64,000 bases of DNA from Sinorhizobium chiapasense (lineage in GTDB: Bacteria; Pseudomonadota; Alphaproteobacteria; Rhizobiales; Rhizobiaceae): the NCBI RefSeq assembly GCF_036488675.1, contig NZ_CP133152.1:248001-312000 (forward strand), read 5' to 3'. The position numbers and the translations under genes were made by a program. Of this stretch, positions 35,227-43,067 are shown piece after piece (position 1 is the first letter of the stretch; each line of letters starts with the position of its first letter). Below the pieces are notes generated by a model that worked only from the letters and a program-made list of their open reading frames with translations, was not told the origin of the DNA and did no database searches.

Positions 35227-35744
35227 TTCAGTGGATTTCCGTGCATCTGGACTATCAATTCTTCGCGGGCACGGCTGAGCCTGCTCTTGATCGTGCCGAT
35301 CGCGCAATCGCATATATCGGCCGCCTCCTTATAGCTCATCCCAAAACCGGCAACGAGGACAAGGACTTCCCGGTGCTCGGGGGTCAGTAACGCCAAAGCA
35401 TCGCGCAGTTCGCCATTCAGAACCGACCATTCCTGTGGAGGTGCCATCGGAATCGGCAGCTCGGCGCAATTCGTGTTTCCAGGGCTCTCGCGTGTCCGGA
35501 TCTTGTATTGCGTCCGGAAGGTGTTTCGCATGATGGTGAACAGCCAGGACTTAAGGCTGGTACCCGGTTCAAATTGATCGATGCTTCTCAGCGCCCGAAA
35601 CAGGGTTTCCTGCAGCAGGTCGTCCGCCTCGAAGGGGATTGATGTAAATGTCCGGGCAAACGCCCGCAGAGCAGGCATCAGGTCGACGACCTGCTCTTCT
35701 ATGTGATGCGATTTGTGGAGCGCATGGACGCCGGTGGCAGGCAT
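35223..35744 (-). CDS. EcfG-type ECF sigma factor (general stress response)
   Basis: 173 residues with sigma region 2 (about 20-83; FEADDLLQETLFRALRSIDQF, then SLKSWLFTIMRNTFRTQYK) and region 4 (about 115-165; TPEHREVLVLVAGFGMSYKE, then GTIKSRLSRARE). The style is that of the EcfG/RpoE2 group directing alphaproteobacterial general stress transcription. An EcfG-like box 46 nt upstream suggests autoregulation. It is probably a paralogue of the chromosomal RpoE2. Its stop codon is donated by the adjoining mosaic repeat, so the tail may have been altered by insertion. Confidence 0.85.
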   Translation of the reverse strand: MPATGVHALHKSHHIEEQVVDLMPALRAFARTFTSIPFEADDLLQETLFRALRSIDQFEPGTSLKSWLFTIMRNTFRTQYKIRTRESPGNTNCAELPIPMAPPQEWSVLNGELRDALALLTPEHREVLVLVAGFGMSYKEAADICDCAIGTIKSRLSRAREELIVQMHGNPLN

Positions 35745-35790
35745 ATCGAATACCGCCCTTTGCACGAACAGGAGATAGGTAATGTCGAAC

Positions 35791-35815
35791 AATGCCTGGC
35801 TGGCCTTTTGGTTCC
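35791..35815 (-). promoter_or_regulatory. EcfG-type promoter for the sigma factor gene
   Basis: GGAAC (35815-35811), 18-nt spacer, TT (35792-35791); -10 reads CATT. Suggests positive autoregulation. Confidence 0.48.
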
Positions 35816-36135
35816 TCGTTGCATGAATATTTAGGGGGCGATGGGGCCTCCGGTTGCCCGGTCGAGGGGCTCCTTGAAGTACAAGCCGGCCCTTTTCAGT
35901 TCGGCTCGTCCGCTTGGCGACGTAGCTGCCCTTGGTCCGACGTCGGGGAATGCGATGCGCACCGATGCGCCTCGCGCGCAGTACCGTCGCAGCCGCAGAT
36001 CCGGCAAATGGCACGGCAGATCTCTAAAATGCCTCGGTCTGATGCAATCCTTGGGGATGGTTGGGGCCATACGCCTACTTTCTTTTCGTGAAGGTTGGCC
36101 TGAGGCAGGCGTTTGCCCGCCAAAGGAGGTACGTA
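35816..36135. other. Intergenic stretch without a recognised gene
   Basis: About 320 bp between the divergent sigma factor and glycine-rich genes. Open frames exist on both strands but none has a ribosome site and recognisable family together, and no EcfG box was seen for the plus-strand gene. Confidence 0.4.
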
Positions 36136-36462
36136 ATGGTAAAACTTCCCAGAATAATCGCCGTGTCGCTACTTGGACTCGCGTCCGCGACTGCAATGCC
36201 GCTCATCCCGGTGAGTGGCGATAGCGGTTCGTCAAGCAATGCCTACGCAGACAACGGTGTCGTTCTCATACCGGGAACCGGAAGTGATGATGGCGGCGGA
36301 ACCGGCGGAGGTAGTACTGATGGGACCGGCAATGGTGGCGGAGGCGATACCGGCAGTGGAGGTACACAGGACACCGGCTCCGGTGGCACGGAAAGCTCCG
36401 CCAGCAGCAGCTCGGATGGCGCCGGCACCGGTGGCGGCGCGTCGGGGGGTGGCGGCGAGTGA
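36136..36462 (+). CDS. Secreted glycine-rich repeat protein
   Basis: 108 residues: a signal peptide (about 1-28, KLPRIIAVSLLGLASATA), then a low-complexity tail of G, S, T and D (short GGGTG, GSGGT and TGGGAS units). Likely exported and disordered. Function unknown. The ribosome site AAAGGAGG is close to ideal, implying strong translation. Mosaic repeat copy 5 follows 35 bp after the stop. Confidence 0.7.
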   Translation: MVKLPRIIAVSLLGLASATAMPLIPVSGDSGSSSNAYADNGVVLIPGTGSDDGGGTGGGSTDGTGNGGGGDTGSGGTQDTGSGGTESSASSSSDGAGTGGGASGGGGE

Positions 36463-36497
36463 GGACGGCAAATCTGACCTGATGTAACTGCCAACTA

Positions 36498-36601
36498 CTG
36501 CATGTTTCCTTAAATCGGATCCGATTTAAGGATAAAAACATGCAGCAATTCAAAGTGCTAACGCGTCCTTTGCGCGTCTGATAAGACGCGCGGCGCTGTA
36601 G
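36498..36601 (-). repeat. RIME-like mosaic repeat, family A, copy 5
   Basis: Inverted full-length copy (CTGCATG to GGCGCTGTAG) between the glycine-rich and DUF1236 genes. Confidence 0.75.
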
Positions 36602-36806
36602 GGGTCTAAAGAGGTTCTTCTCGCCGAAGGACCTCTTTTCTGCGTCAGCGTTCAAAATTCCGTTTGGAAACACCCTCTTAGCTCAGCTTTCGTCCTCAGC
36701 CTTTTCAAAGCGTTCCGCCCGCTTATCGCATCGAAACGCGTGTACCGCGCCCTGTGGCTGACGCCTCGATCCGACGGAAGATCACAGCCAAGTCCGCGAG
36801 CGCCCG

Positions 36807-36831
36807 GGAACCAATTACGCTGCCGCTGGTT
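36807..36831 (+). promoter_or_regulatory. EcfG-type promoter for DUF1236 gene
   Basis: GGAAC (36807-36811), 17-nt spacer, GTTT beginning at 36829, 29 nt before the start. Confidence 0.62.
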
Positions 36832-36860
36832 TGGAAGGTCTCTCAAGGAAGGAGTATACG

Positions 36861-37145
36861 ATGCATAAATTTGCCATGATGACTACGGCGCTGCTGATGT
36901 CTGTAGGCCCGTCGGCGATGGCCCAGGATACTATCGTGTTGCCCGGTGAAGTCAGGACCTACGTGCTGGAACAGAATACGCCATCAATTCAATATGAGGG
37001 CGAGATCATCGTCGGCCAGCCGGTACCTGACGTGGTCGAAGTCTACCCGATTCCGGACCAGCCTGATTACGCCTATGCGATCGTCAACGAAAGGCGGGTC
37101 ATCGTGAACCCGAAGACGCACACGATCGTGCAGGTCCTTGAATAA
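36861..37145 (+). CDS. Periplasmic DUF1236-domain protein
   Basis: 94 residues with a signal peptide (about 1-22, cleaved after AMA) and one DUF1236 unit: GEIIVGQPVPDVVEVYPIPD (about 51-70) followed by YAYAIVNERRVIVNPKTHTI. DUF1236 proteins are common exported rhizobial proteins of unknown function. CAAGGAAGGAG ribosome site, EcfG promoter 29 nt upstream. A 91-residue gene follows after 57 bp. Confidence 0.82.
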   Translation: MHKFAMMTTALLMSVGPSAMAQDTIVLPGEVRTYVLEQNTPSIQYEGEIIVGQPVPDVVEVYPIPDQPDYAYAIVNERRVIVNPKTHTIVQVLE

Positions 37146-37202
37146 CAGGACGAGGCCCAGCGAGTCGTCCCGCCCGCAAAACACCGGAAAGCGAAGCGAA
37201 GC

Positions 37203-37478
37203 ATGGAGAACATCGAGTTTCGGTTAGCTGCCCATCGAGAAATCCTGGTGGCTGTCCTTTCCGCGCTGGCGAAAAATGACGATGCCTGGTCGAAGATCAA
37301 CGGCATCCTGGAGGAGGAACTGATCGTGCAGGATCATGAGGAGGATCCTGGGATCGTGCCGTCCGAGGCCTTTGCCCGGCAGAATGCGATGACTGCGGAA
37401 ATTTCATCGATTCTTCAGGACGCCAGAGCACGCGCGGCTGGCGGCGTCAGCCCTGCCGCGCCGAAAAACGACCGTTGA
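37203..37478 (+). CDS. Hypothetical protein (91 aa)
   Basis: 91 residues, soluble, predicted mostly helical, with a hydrophobic ILVAVLSALAKN N-terminal helix and an acidic QDHEEDPGIVPSEAF loop. No family recognised. It has no EcfG box of its own and may be read from the DUF1236 promoter. Purine-rich GGAAAGCGAAG precedes the ATG. Confidence 0.55.
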   Translation: MENIEFRLAAHREILVAVLSALAKNDDAWSKINGILEEELIVQDHEEDPGIVPSEAFARQNAMTAEISSILQDARARAAGGVSPAAPKNDR

Positions 37479-37505
37479 GAAAGACGAAATAGCCTGCCGC
37501 ACGGG

Positions 37506-37530
37506 GGAACCGCTCCTCTGTTGGTGCGTT
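37506..37530 (+). promoter_or_regulatory. EcfG-type promoter for basic peptide-CBS-DUF982 operon
   Basis: Full-consensus GGAAC (37506-37510), 16-nt spacer, CGTT (37527-37530). Confidence 0.75.
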
Positions 37531-37557
37531 AAGGAGGCATTGCGGCTTAAACCGCGC

Positions 37558-37791
37558 ATGTCCACACGAAGCAGAAGGGAGCATATCGTGCGGCAAAGAT
37601 CGAAGCAAAAGCGACCGAGATTCCTTCGGCCGCCTGAGAATCCAAATCCCAAAAAGGCGCAGCGAAACACCTGGCAGCCCCAGGTGACTGTACCCTACCG
37701 CGTCGATCTCACACTCAAGAAGCCGGCAGATGAGGAAGTCAGGGTGCCTGCATCGATCAATGGCAGGAGTCTCGCCAATGGCCGCCCATGA
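37558..37791 (+). CDS. Small basic hypothetical protein
   Basis: Up to 77 residues, strongly basic at the N-terminus (RSKQKRPRFLRPPENPNPKK) and then QVTVPYRVDLTLKKP. No family recognised. The start is uncertain: ATG at 37558 lies 27 nt after the EcfG -10, while GTG at 37588 has a better AGGGAG site. Its 3' end overlaps the following CBS gene by 14 bp, suggesting translational coupling in a three-gene stress operon. Confidence 0.45.
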   Translation: MSTRSRREHIVRQRSKQKRPRFLRPPENPNPKKAQRNTWQPQVTVPYRVDLTLKKPADEEVRVPASINGRSLANGRP

Positions 37792-38260
37792 GGACAGAGC
37801 GATACGCGTTCGGGACGTGATGTCCAAACAGGTCTTTACGGTTTCACCGAGCGATACGGCGCAATCCGTTGCGCGGTTGATGGAAGAGGCAGGGGTTGGC
37901 GCGTTGCCGGTCGAGGCCCCGGGTGTCGGAACGATCCTCGGGATCGTCACGGACCGCGACATCCTCGCTTCGGTGGTGGCCCAGGGACTGTCGACATCGA
38001 CGGCTGTGTTCGAGTTCATGACGGTTTCCGCCGAGTCCTGCGAGGAGGACGACAGCATCCTGCTGGCCGCACAAAAGATGCATGATTACAAGATACGCCG
38101 CCTCGTCGTCGTTGACGAAAAGAAGCACGCGGCCGGCATCGTTTCACTAGCCGACATCACGCGCGCGAGCCCGGAACTCGGGGGGCTCGTATTGGGGGGA
38201 ATAAGCCGACAGGCGCCCCAATCCACTCCGCTTGAAGGAGCCTCGACATGCCAAGCCTGA
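37778..38260 (+). CDS. Two-CBS-domain protein (second copy)
   Basis: 160 residues: CBS 1 (about 8-67; RVRDVMSKQVFTVSPSDTAQ, then ILGIVTDRDILASVV) and CBS 2 (about 75-130; FMTVSAESCEEDDS, then AAGIVSLADITRA), followed by a short tail. Same design as the protein at 33244, but with limited sequence identity. Probable adenine-nucleotide or NAD sensor. CAGGAG ribosome site; under the EcfG promoter at 37506. Confidence 0.86.
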   Translation: MAAHEDRAIRVRDVMSKQVFTVSPSDTAQSVARLMEEAGVGALPVEAPGVGTILGIVTDRDILASVVAQGLSTSTAVFEFMTVSAESCEEDDSILLAAQKMHDYKIRRLVVVDEKKHAAGIVSLADITRASPELGGLVLGGISRQAPQSTPLEGASTCQA

Positions 38261-38514
38261 TGCAGGATCGCCTTTGGAGCGAAGCAGTCATCCTCGAGGC
38301 GCTGAGGCGAGTGCTGCGGGTGCAGAGCACGCGCGACGCCTTCCTATGTCTCAAGAACCATTGGCCGCTCGCCGACGGAACGGCAAAAAACGAAGCATTG
38401 GCTGCATGCGACCGTGTGATCGAGGGAAACGACGAACCTGACGCCGCACGTGCCGCCTTCATCAAGGCGGCCGAGGAAGCGCAATTCCGCGTCAACAGCT
38501 GGACCGGTGCCTGA
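38248..38514 (+). CDS. DUF982-domain protein
   Basis: 88 residues matching DUF982, with a central AFLCLKNHWPLADGTAKNEA (about 31-50) and a CDRVIEGNDEPDAARAAFIK segment (about 55-74). DUF982 proteins are numerous in rhizobia, with unknown function. Overlaps the CBS gene by 13 bp, with GAAGGAG before its ATG, so it is the third gene of that operon. Confidence 0.8.
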   Translation: MPSLMQDRLWSEAVILEALRRVLRVQSTRDAFLCLKNHWPLADGTAKNEALAACDRVIEGNDEPDAARAAFIKAAEEAQFRVNSWTGA

Positions 38515-38911
38515 TTGGCTGCAGCGTTCCGGCGGCATCGGCCCGTCGTGAGCGCTCTCCTTGCCGATCTATCGCCGATCGCAACCTTGCCGAGAAAGGC
38601 GCTGTGCGCCTTCCTGCCGCCACCGATCGATCACCTCACGGTTGCTTCAGTCGGGAACTTCCCATCCGGCCTGGCGTTGACTCATCAGGAATGCTCAGGA
38701 GGACAGACCGGCCGGGAAGGATAGCGATCTGCATCGGGGCGCGAAGAAGCAACCTGCCGAGCCGGACGATCTCGCAAGCCACCGCGCACCGCGTCATGCG
38801 GGAGGCCGCGCGGTAAAAGAGAGACGGTTACCCCGTGAAGTCCGATCTCGCAGATGCGGATCAACACTATTCGACTCCGGGCATGAACGACCAGGAATGA
38901 GGAGCGGAACG
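38515..38911. other. Gap with EcfG promoter and a possible broken small gene
   Basis: After the promoter at 38654, the frame ending at TGA 38898-38900 would encode a charged peptide (KKQPAEPDDLASHRAPRHAG, then ERDGYPVKSDLADADQHY) that looks protein-like, but it has no ATG, GTG or TTG upstream of codon 38834. Either a short peptide is made from the GTG at 38834, or a start was lost by mutation. Function unknown. Confidence 0.35.
38654..38678 (+). promoter_or_regulatory. EcfG-type promoter upstream of 82-aa membrane gene
   Basis: Full-consensus GGAAC (38654-38658), 16-nt spacer, CGTT (38675-38678), 233 nt before the next clear start, an unusually long leader for this set. Confidence 0.68.
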
Positions 38912-39160
38912 ATGGCACTGAAAACGCTGAGAGCCGGCTTCACTGGCAAGCCGGCGGAACCCGATTTGAAAACGAAGACTCAGGAGGCCGCGCGCTACGT
39001 CCGCGACGAGGCGGCGGTGGTTGCAGGGACGGCCCGCGAGCATCCGGCGGCGCTCAGCGGCACCTTGCTCGTGGTCGCGACCCTGGCATTCGTCGCGGGC
39101 TATCTTGTCGGCGGCACATCAACCCCTCCTCCACGCAGCCAGCGGTTCTGGTCTTGGTGA
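38912..39160 (+). CDS. Small single-TM protein (82 aa)
   Basis: 82 residues: a charged, helical N-terminal half (KTKTQEAARYVRDEAAVVAG) and one transmembrane helix (about 49-68; SGTLLVVATLAFVAGYLVG), then a short tail. The layout recalls the ElaB/YqjD-type or YtxH-like stress proteins, but similarity is not firm. AATGAGGAGCGG ribosome site. Likely served by the EcfG promoter at 38654. Confidence 0.6.
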   Translation: MALKTLRAGFTGKPAEPDLKTKTQEAARYVRDEAAVVAGTAREHPAALSGTLLVVATLAFVAGYLVGGTSTPPPRSQRFWSW

Positions 39161-39190
39161 TACCACGGCAAGCTTTTCTTGCACCGATCG

Positions 39191-39215
39191 GGAACAAATC
39201 GCCTCGCATCCGGTT
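39191..39215 (+). promoter_or_regulatory. EcfG-type promoter for candidate small RNA 2
   Basis: GGAAC (39191-39195), 17-nt spacer, GTT (39213-39215). No start codon with a ribosome site follows before the terminator at 39297. Confidence 0.6.
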
Positions 39216-39221
39216 TATGGG

Positions 39222-39324
39222 TCGGGTCGCGTGGAACAAAGTCCCCTCTCCGCAAGCCCCTACGGACCGCGCGATCCCAAACAACAGTGCAGATCGGGCT
39301 CCACCAATTGGTGGGGCCTTTTTT
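39222..39324 (+). ncRNA. Candidate stress-induced small RNA 2
   Basis: About 100 nt between the predicted EcfG transcription start near 39222 and an intrinsic terminator ending at 39324. No convincing reading frame is contained. A pyrimidine-rich CCCCTCTCC at 39243-39251 could pair with ribosome sites. The architecture is the same as candidate 1 at 21783. The 5' end is an estimate. Confidence 0.45.
39297..39324 (+). terminator. Intrinsic terminator
   Basis: GGCTCCACC, loop AATT, GGTGGGGCC: a 9-bp stem with one G-U pair, followed by six T. Confidence 0.78.
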
Positions 39325-39359
39325 GGCAACCGGTGCCGTGTTGGGAAGGACCAAGGAGA

Positions 39360-39467
39360 CTACAGCGCCGTGCGTCCAATCGGACGCGCAAAGGTCGCTG
39401 CAGCACTTTGAATTGCTGCATGATTTTGTCCTTAAATCGATTCCGATTTGAGGAAATCATGCGGTAG
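39360..39467 (+). repeat. RIME-like mosaic repeat, family A, copy 6
   Basis: Full-length copy with a slightly diverged end (ATGCGGTAG). It abuts the stop of the SDR gene on the other strand. Confidence 0.73.
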
Positions 39468-39472
39468 CCTCG

Positions 39473-40255
39473 CTACCTCAGCAGCCCCTGACCTCCGTCG
39501 ATCCAGATTGGGCTGCCGGTGACGTGTCGTGCGTCATCCGAAACCAGGAAGCGAATAACTTGCGCAACGTCCTCGCTGCGGCCGGGCTTGCCGCCTGTGA
39601 TCGGGACCTGGCCCTGCGGCCACTCAACCGGTATCGCGGTCTCCTCTGCATGGCGCAGGCTGGTGTTCTCGTCGATCGCGGTCTGAATCTCTCCCGGGCA
39701 GACGGTGTTCACGCGAATGCGGTGCCTGGCCAATTCGAGTGCGAGCTGCTGGACGATCGCCACTTGCGCCGCCTTGGTGGCTGTGTATGCGGTCGCGCCG
39801 GGTGTGGTGAAGGTCCGGGTACCGTTGATCGACGATACGACGACGATCGCGCCGCCGCCGTTTTCCTTGAGGTAGGGAACGGTCACATGCAGCGTCAGAA
39901 ACGTGCCACGCAGATTGACGGCGATGGTCTGGTCCCATTCGTGCGGCTTCAAGTCATCGATCGGCGCCCAAACCCCGTTGATGCCGGCATTGGCAACGAC
40001 GATATCGAGATGCTCGAACTCGCGGAGAAGTGTCTTCACCGCGTTCCGCATCGCGAGTTCATCCGCCACATCGGCTTCGAGCACCAGTGCTTGGCCCCCG
40101 GCGGCAGCGATCTCCGACGCGCAATCTTCCAGCTTCGAGCGGGTACGGCCGAGCAGGCCGACCTTCATTCCGTCGGCGGCAAGCGCAAGTGCGGTAGCGC
40201 GTCCGATGCCGGATCCCGCGCCGGTGATCAAGGCGACAGACGATCCGCGCGGCAT
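39473..40255 (-). CDS. SDR-family oxidoreductase
   Basis: A 260-residue classical short-chain dehydrogenase: TGAGSGIG (about 11-18), NAGING (about 89), catalytic serine in VVSSING and the YTATK pair near 155-159, ending VTGSPIWIDGGQG. Substrate unknown. It starts three bases after the stop of the DTFPASDP protein and is co-transcribed with it under an EcfG promoter, so it is probably a stress-induced oxidoreductase. Confidence 0.83.
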   Translation of the reverse strand: MPRGSSVALITGAGSGIGRATALALAADGMKVGLLGRTRSKLEDCASEIAAAGGQALVLEADVADELAMRNAVKTLLREFEHLDIVVANAGINGVWAPIDDLKPHEWDQTIAVNLRGTFLTLHVTVPYLKENGGGAIVVVSSINGTRTFTTPGATAYTATKAAQVAIVQQLALELARHRIRVNTVCPGEIQTAIDENTSLRHAEETAIPVEWPQGQVPITGGKPGRSEDVAQVIRFLVSDDARHVTGSPIWIDGGQGLLR

Positions 40256-40258
40256 GGC

Positions 40259-40657
<399 letters not shown>

Positions 40658-40664
40658 CTACGCA

Positions 40665-40689
40665 AACGGCTTCGCTGGCGTTTGGTTCC
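40665..40689 (-). promoter_or_regulatory. EcfG-type promoter for [11 protein letters not shown] operon
   Basis: Full-consensus GGAAC (40689-40685), 16-nt spacer, CGTT (40668-40665). Confidence 0.75.
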
Positions 40690-40729
40690 GGCGACGCCTC
40701 TTGCGTGCTCGCGGCCAGAGCCGTTTTCG

Positions 40730-41155
40730 TTACTGTCCTCCCGTTGGCTGCCGCTCGGCTGCTCGCGATATCTTCTCGTGCAGCGCGCGATCATCCTCAC
40801 TTTGGGCATGTTCCTTCAGAATCTCGGTGATGCGCTTGAGTTCTTGCTCATCAAGCTCCTCGATGCCGACATATTCGTTCTCGGCCGAACTCGTCAGGAT
40901 GAGCTCGTCGAGCTTCGCCTGGATCGCTGTGCCCTCGCGGACCTGGGAGTTTTGGAGAACGAAAACCATGAGGAAGGTCACGATCGTGGTGCCGGTGTTC
41001 ACCACCAGTTGCCATGTCTCGGAAAAGCCGAATAGCGGCCCCGTGATGCCCCAGAGGACGATCGCGGCCACGGCTAGTGCGAATGCGACAGGCCGCCCGG
41101 AATACTCGGCAACAGCCGTCGAGAACTTGGTAAAGGCATTGGTCTTTTGGGACAT
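40730..41155 (-). CDS. Low-affinity iron permease-family protein
   Basis: 141 residues with two transmembrane helices (about 23-43 and 52-73; VAFALAVAAIVLWGITGPLF and LVVNTGTTIVTFLMVFVLQN) followed by a cytoplasmic helical tail, matching the Iron_permease (Fet4-like) family. Iron transport by these short bacterial proteins is unproven. Start chosen at the ATG after the EcfG promoter. Confidence 0.8.
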   Translation of the reverse strand: MSQKTNAFTKFSTAVAEYSGRPVAFALAVAAIVLWGITGPLFGFSETWQLVVNTGTTIVTFLMVFVLQNSQVREGTAIQAKLDELILTSSAENEYVGIEELDEQELKRITEILKEHAQSEDDRALHEKISRAAERQPTGGQ

Positions 41156-41186
41156 TCGAGACATCCGGCGGACATTCGATTCCGAT

Positions 41187-41211
41187 AACCCCCGGCGTGC
41201 GAAAGAGTTCC
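41187..41211 (-). promoter_or_regulatory. EcfG-type promoter for iron-permease-like gene
   Basis: GGAAC (41211-41207), 17-nt spacer, GTT (41189-41187), 31 nt before the start. Last member of the promoter set seen in the window. Confidence 0.62.
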
Positions 41212-41289
41212 GACCACCAACCTGCCGCGGCGGAGCGGAACGCGTCGAAACATACGCAGGGCGCGTCAGCGGAAGCTGCTCACCAGCCT

Positions 41290-42060
41290 TCAACCTTTGA
41301 CGATTTGTCTGAGCGTTTCGGCATCTTCCAGAAATGCCGCAGGATCGTCATTTGCCACGAATTCCAACATGGCAAAGCGTCGCCCGGTCCAGCGTGATGC
41401 AGGCATGGCGGTGAGAACTGCCCGCCAGTAATCCGACGCCGACTTCAGGGGAAAGCGGTTGCGGCCGGCATCCCAGGCGAAGACGTGAAGATGGGAGACA
41501 TGCTGGCCAATTTGAGCGACCTCGGCCAGAGCATCGCCAAGCGGAAGCCCGGGCCGCGGCTGCCAATAGAGATAGACGTTGTCGTGCGCGATCGCATCGA
41601 TCAGGCTGTGGGCCGAATCCGTCGCATCCGTCAAAGACTGCGGGTGATACTCCAACGACACGGTGACCCCATGCCGCGCCGCTTCCGCACCCATGTCGCG
41701 GATTGCAGCCGCTGCGGCGTGTCGTTCACCGGTACTGTAGTCTTTGGAATCGCGCTGGCGGGTGCCGGGCCAGATGCGGATATTCGAGGCTCCAAGCGCG
41801 ATCGTACTTTCGAGAGCGCGCCGGAAGACGGATAGGTCATCGGTGGGCGGCGCAACGTAGGAACCATAGGACGTTGCCATGCCCGCCTTTTCCGACAGAC
41901 GCCCGACGTCCCTGGCGACCGGCTCGTCCCCCGGAGGGACATGGGCGTCGCCCGCCCATTCGATCGCCGCAAGCCCCGCTTCCACCGCGAGTTCCACGAT
42001 CCCGTCCGCAGGCAGGCTGCGGAACGTGACCGTGCAGAGCCCGGGTTCGAACGTGCTCAT
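41290..42060 (-). CDS. Sugar phosphate isomerase/epimerase-like TIM-barrel protein
   Basis: A 256-residue xylose-isomerase-like TIM barrel (AP_endonuc_2 fold). Metal-site candidates are the glutamate in VSLEYHPQS (about 140) and histidines in VSHLHVFAWD (about 189). Substrate unknown. Its start overlaps the stop of the 2-hydroxyacid dehydrogenase (ATGA), so it is the last gene of the LacI-DUF2264-dehydrogenase-isomerase operon. Confidence 0.8.
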   Translation of the reverse strand: MSTFEPGLCTVTFRSLPADGIVELAVEAGLAAIEWAGDAHVPPGDEPVARDVGRLSEKAGMATSYGSYVAPPTDDLSVFRRALESTIALGASNIRIWPGTRQRDSKDYSTGERHAAAAAIRDMGAEAARHGVTVSLEYHPQSLTDATDSAHSLIDAIAHDNVYLYWQPRPGLPLGDALAEVAQIGQHVSHLHVFAWDAGRNRFPLKSASDYWRAVLTAMPASRWTGRRFAMLEFVANDDPAAFLEDAETLRQIVKG

Positions 42061-43067
42061 GCGATGCGCTCCAGGTCACGCTTGAGAATCTCGTAACGCA
42101 GCGGCTTGCCTTCGATGAACCGGGTGATCTCATCGGCCGCCATCTCTCCGAGACGCGTCCGCTCGAGGCCGACGGCCCCGGCAATGTGCGGGGTCAGGAA
42201 GACGTTCGGGAGGTCATAGAGGGGAGAGTCTCTTTCCGGCACCTCGGGATGGGTGACGTCGATGACGGCGTTGATCGTGCCGGTCTTCAGCCTCTCGATA
42301 AGCGCGGCTTCGTTGACGAGCGCACCCCGAGCCGTGTTGATCAGCGTTGCGCCATCCTTCATGAGAGACAGCTGCCGCGCGTCGATCATGTGCCGGGTCT
42401 CGGGCAGAGACGGCGCGTGCAGCGATACGATGTCCGCGTGGGCCATCAGCGTATCGAGATCGACCTTCTCGACGTCGAGGGCGGAAGCGGCATCCCGCCC
42501 GACCAGCGGGTCATAGAGCAGTACCTGATAGTCGAAGGGACGAAGAAGCTCGATCACCCGTCTGCCGATGCGAGAGGCGCCGACAATCCCGATTGTGCGG
42601 CGATAGTTTCCAATCGGCTGCCCCTGCAGGAGATAGGTGCGGGTGCGGTCCCGGTCGGAGGCATAGAAATCGCGGAAGCGAAACACCTGCTTGCCGGCAA
42701 AAATGATCGCGGCAAGCGTGAACTCGGCGACCGGCACGGCATTGGCTTCGGCCGCATGGCTGACAGCCACTCCTGCGTCGAAAACGCAATCGTCGATCAG
42801 TCCCTTGACCGTCCCGGCCGCGTGCACGATGAGGCGGAGGTGCGGTGCCGCCGCGAGCGCTGCCCTGTCGAACAGCGGGGCACCCCAGCCGGTGACCAGG
42901 ATTTCCGTTTCAGCCAGCAGCCGATTTGCCCGGGTGTCGCCGAAATCTGTCATCGGATGTTGATCCAGAACACGCCCGAGACTGTCGAACCTGGTTAGAA
43001 GCTCCGGTGTGAGGACGTACCGCGTCCTTTCTGGCTGCATCGCAAAGGCAATGGCGGGGCGCGTCAT
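42057..43067 (-). CDS. D-2-hydroxyacid dehydrogenase family protein
   Basis: A 336-residue NAD(P)-dependent dehydrogenase with the Rossmann loop GIVGASRIGRRVIE (about 180-193), catalytic arginine in NTARGALVNEAAL (about 262), a glutamate in HPEVPERDSPL and the histidine in LTPHIAGAV (about 310). The first glycine-rich loop has serine (GASRIG) where GxGxxG is usual, so cofactor preference may differ. Overlaps both neighbours by ATGA, a tight operon for a sugar acid or modified sugar. Confidence 0.85.
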   Translation of the reverse strand: MTRPAIAFAMQPERTRYVLTPELLTRFDSLGRVLDQHPMTDFGDTRANRLLAETEILVTGWGAPLFDRAALAAAPHLRLIVHAAGTVKGLIDDCVFDAGVAVSHAAEANAVPVAEFTLAAIIFAGKQVFRFRDFYASDRDRTRTYLLQGQPIGNYRRTIGIVGASRIGRRVIELLRPFDYQVLLYDPLVGRDAASALDVEKVDLDTLMAHADIVSLHAPSLPETRHMIDARQLSLMKDGATLINTARGALVNEAALIERLKTGTINAVIDVTHPEVPERDSPLYDLPNVFLTPHIAGAVGLERTRLGEMAADEITRFIEGKPLRYEILKRDLERIA

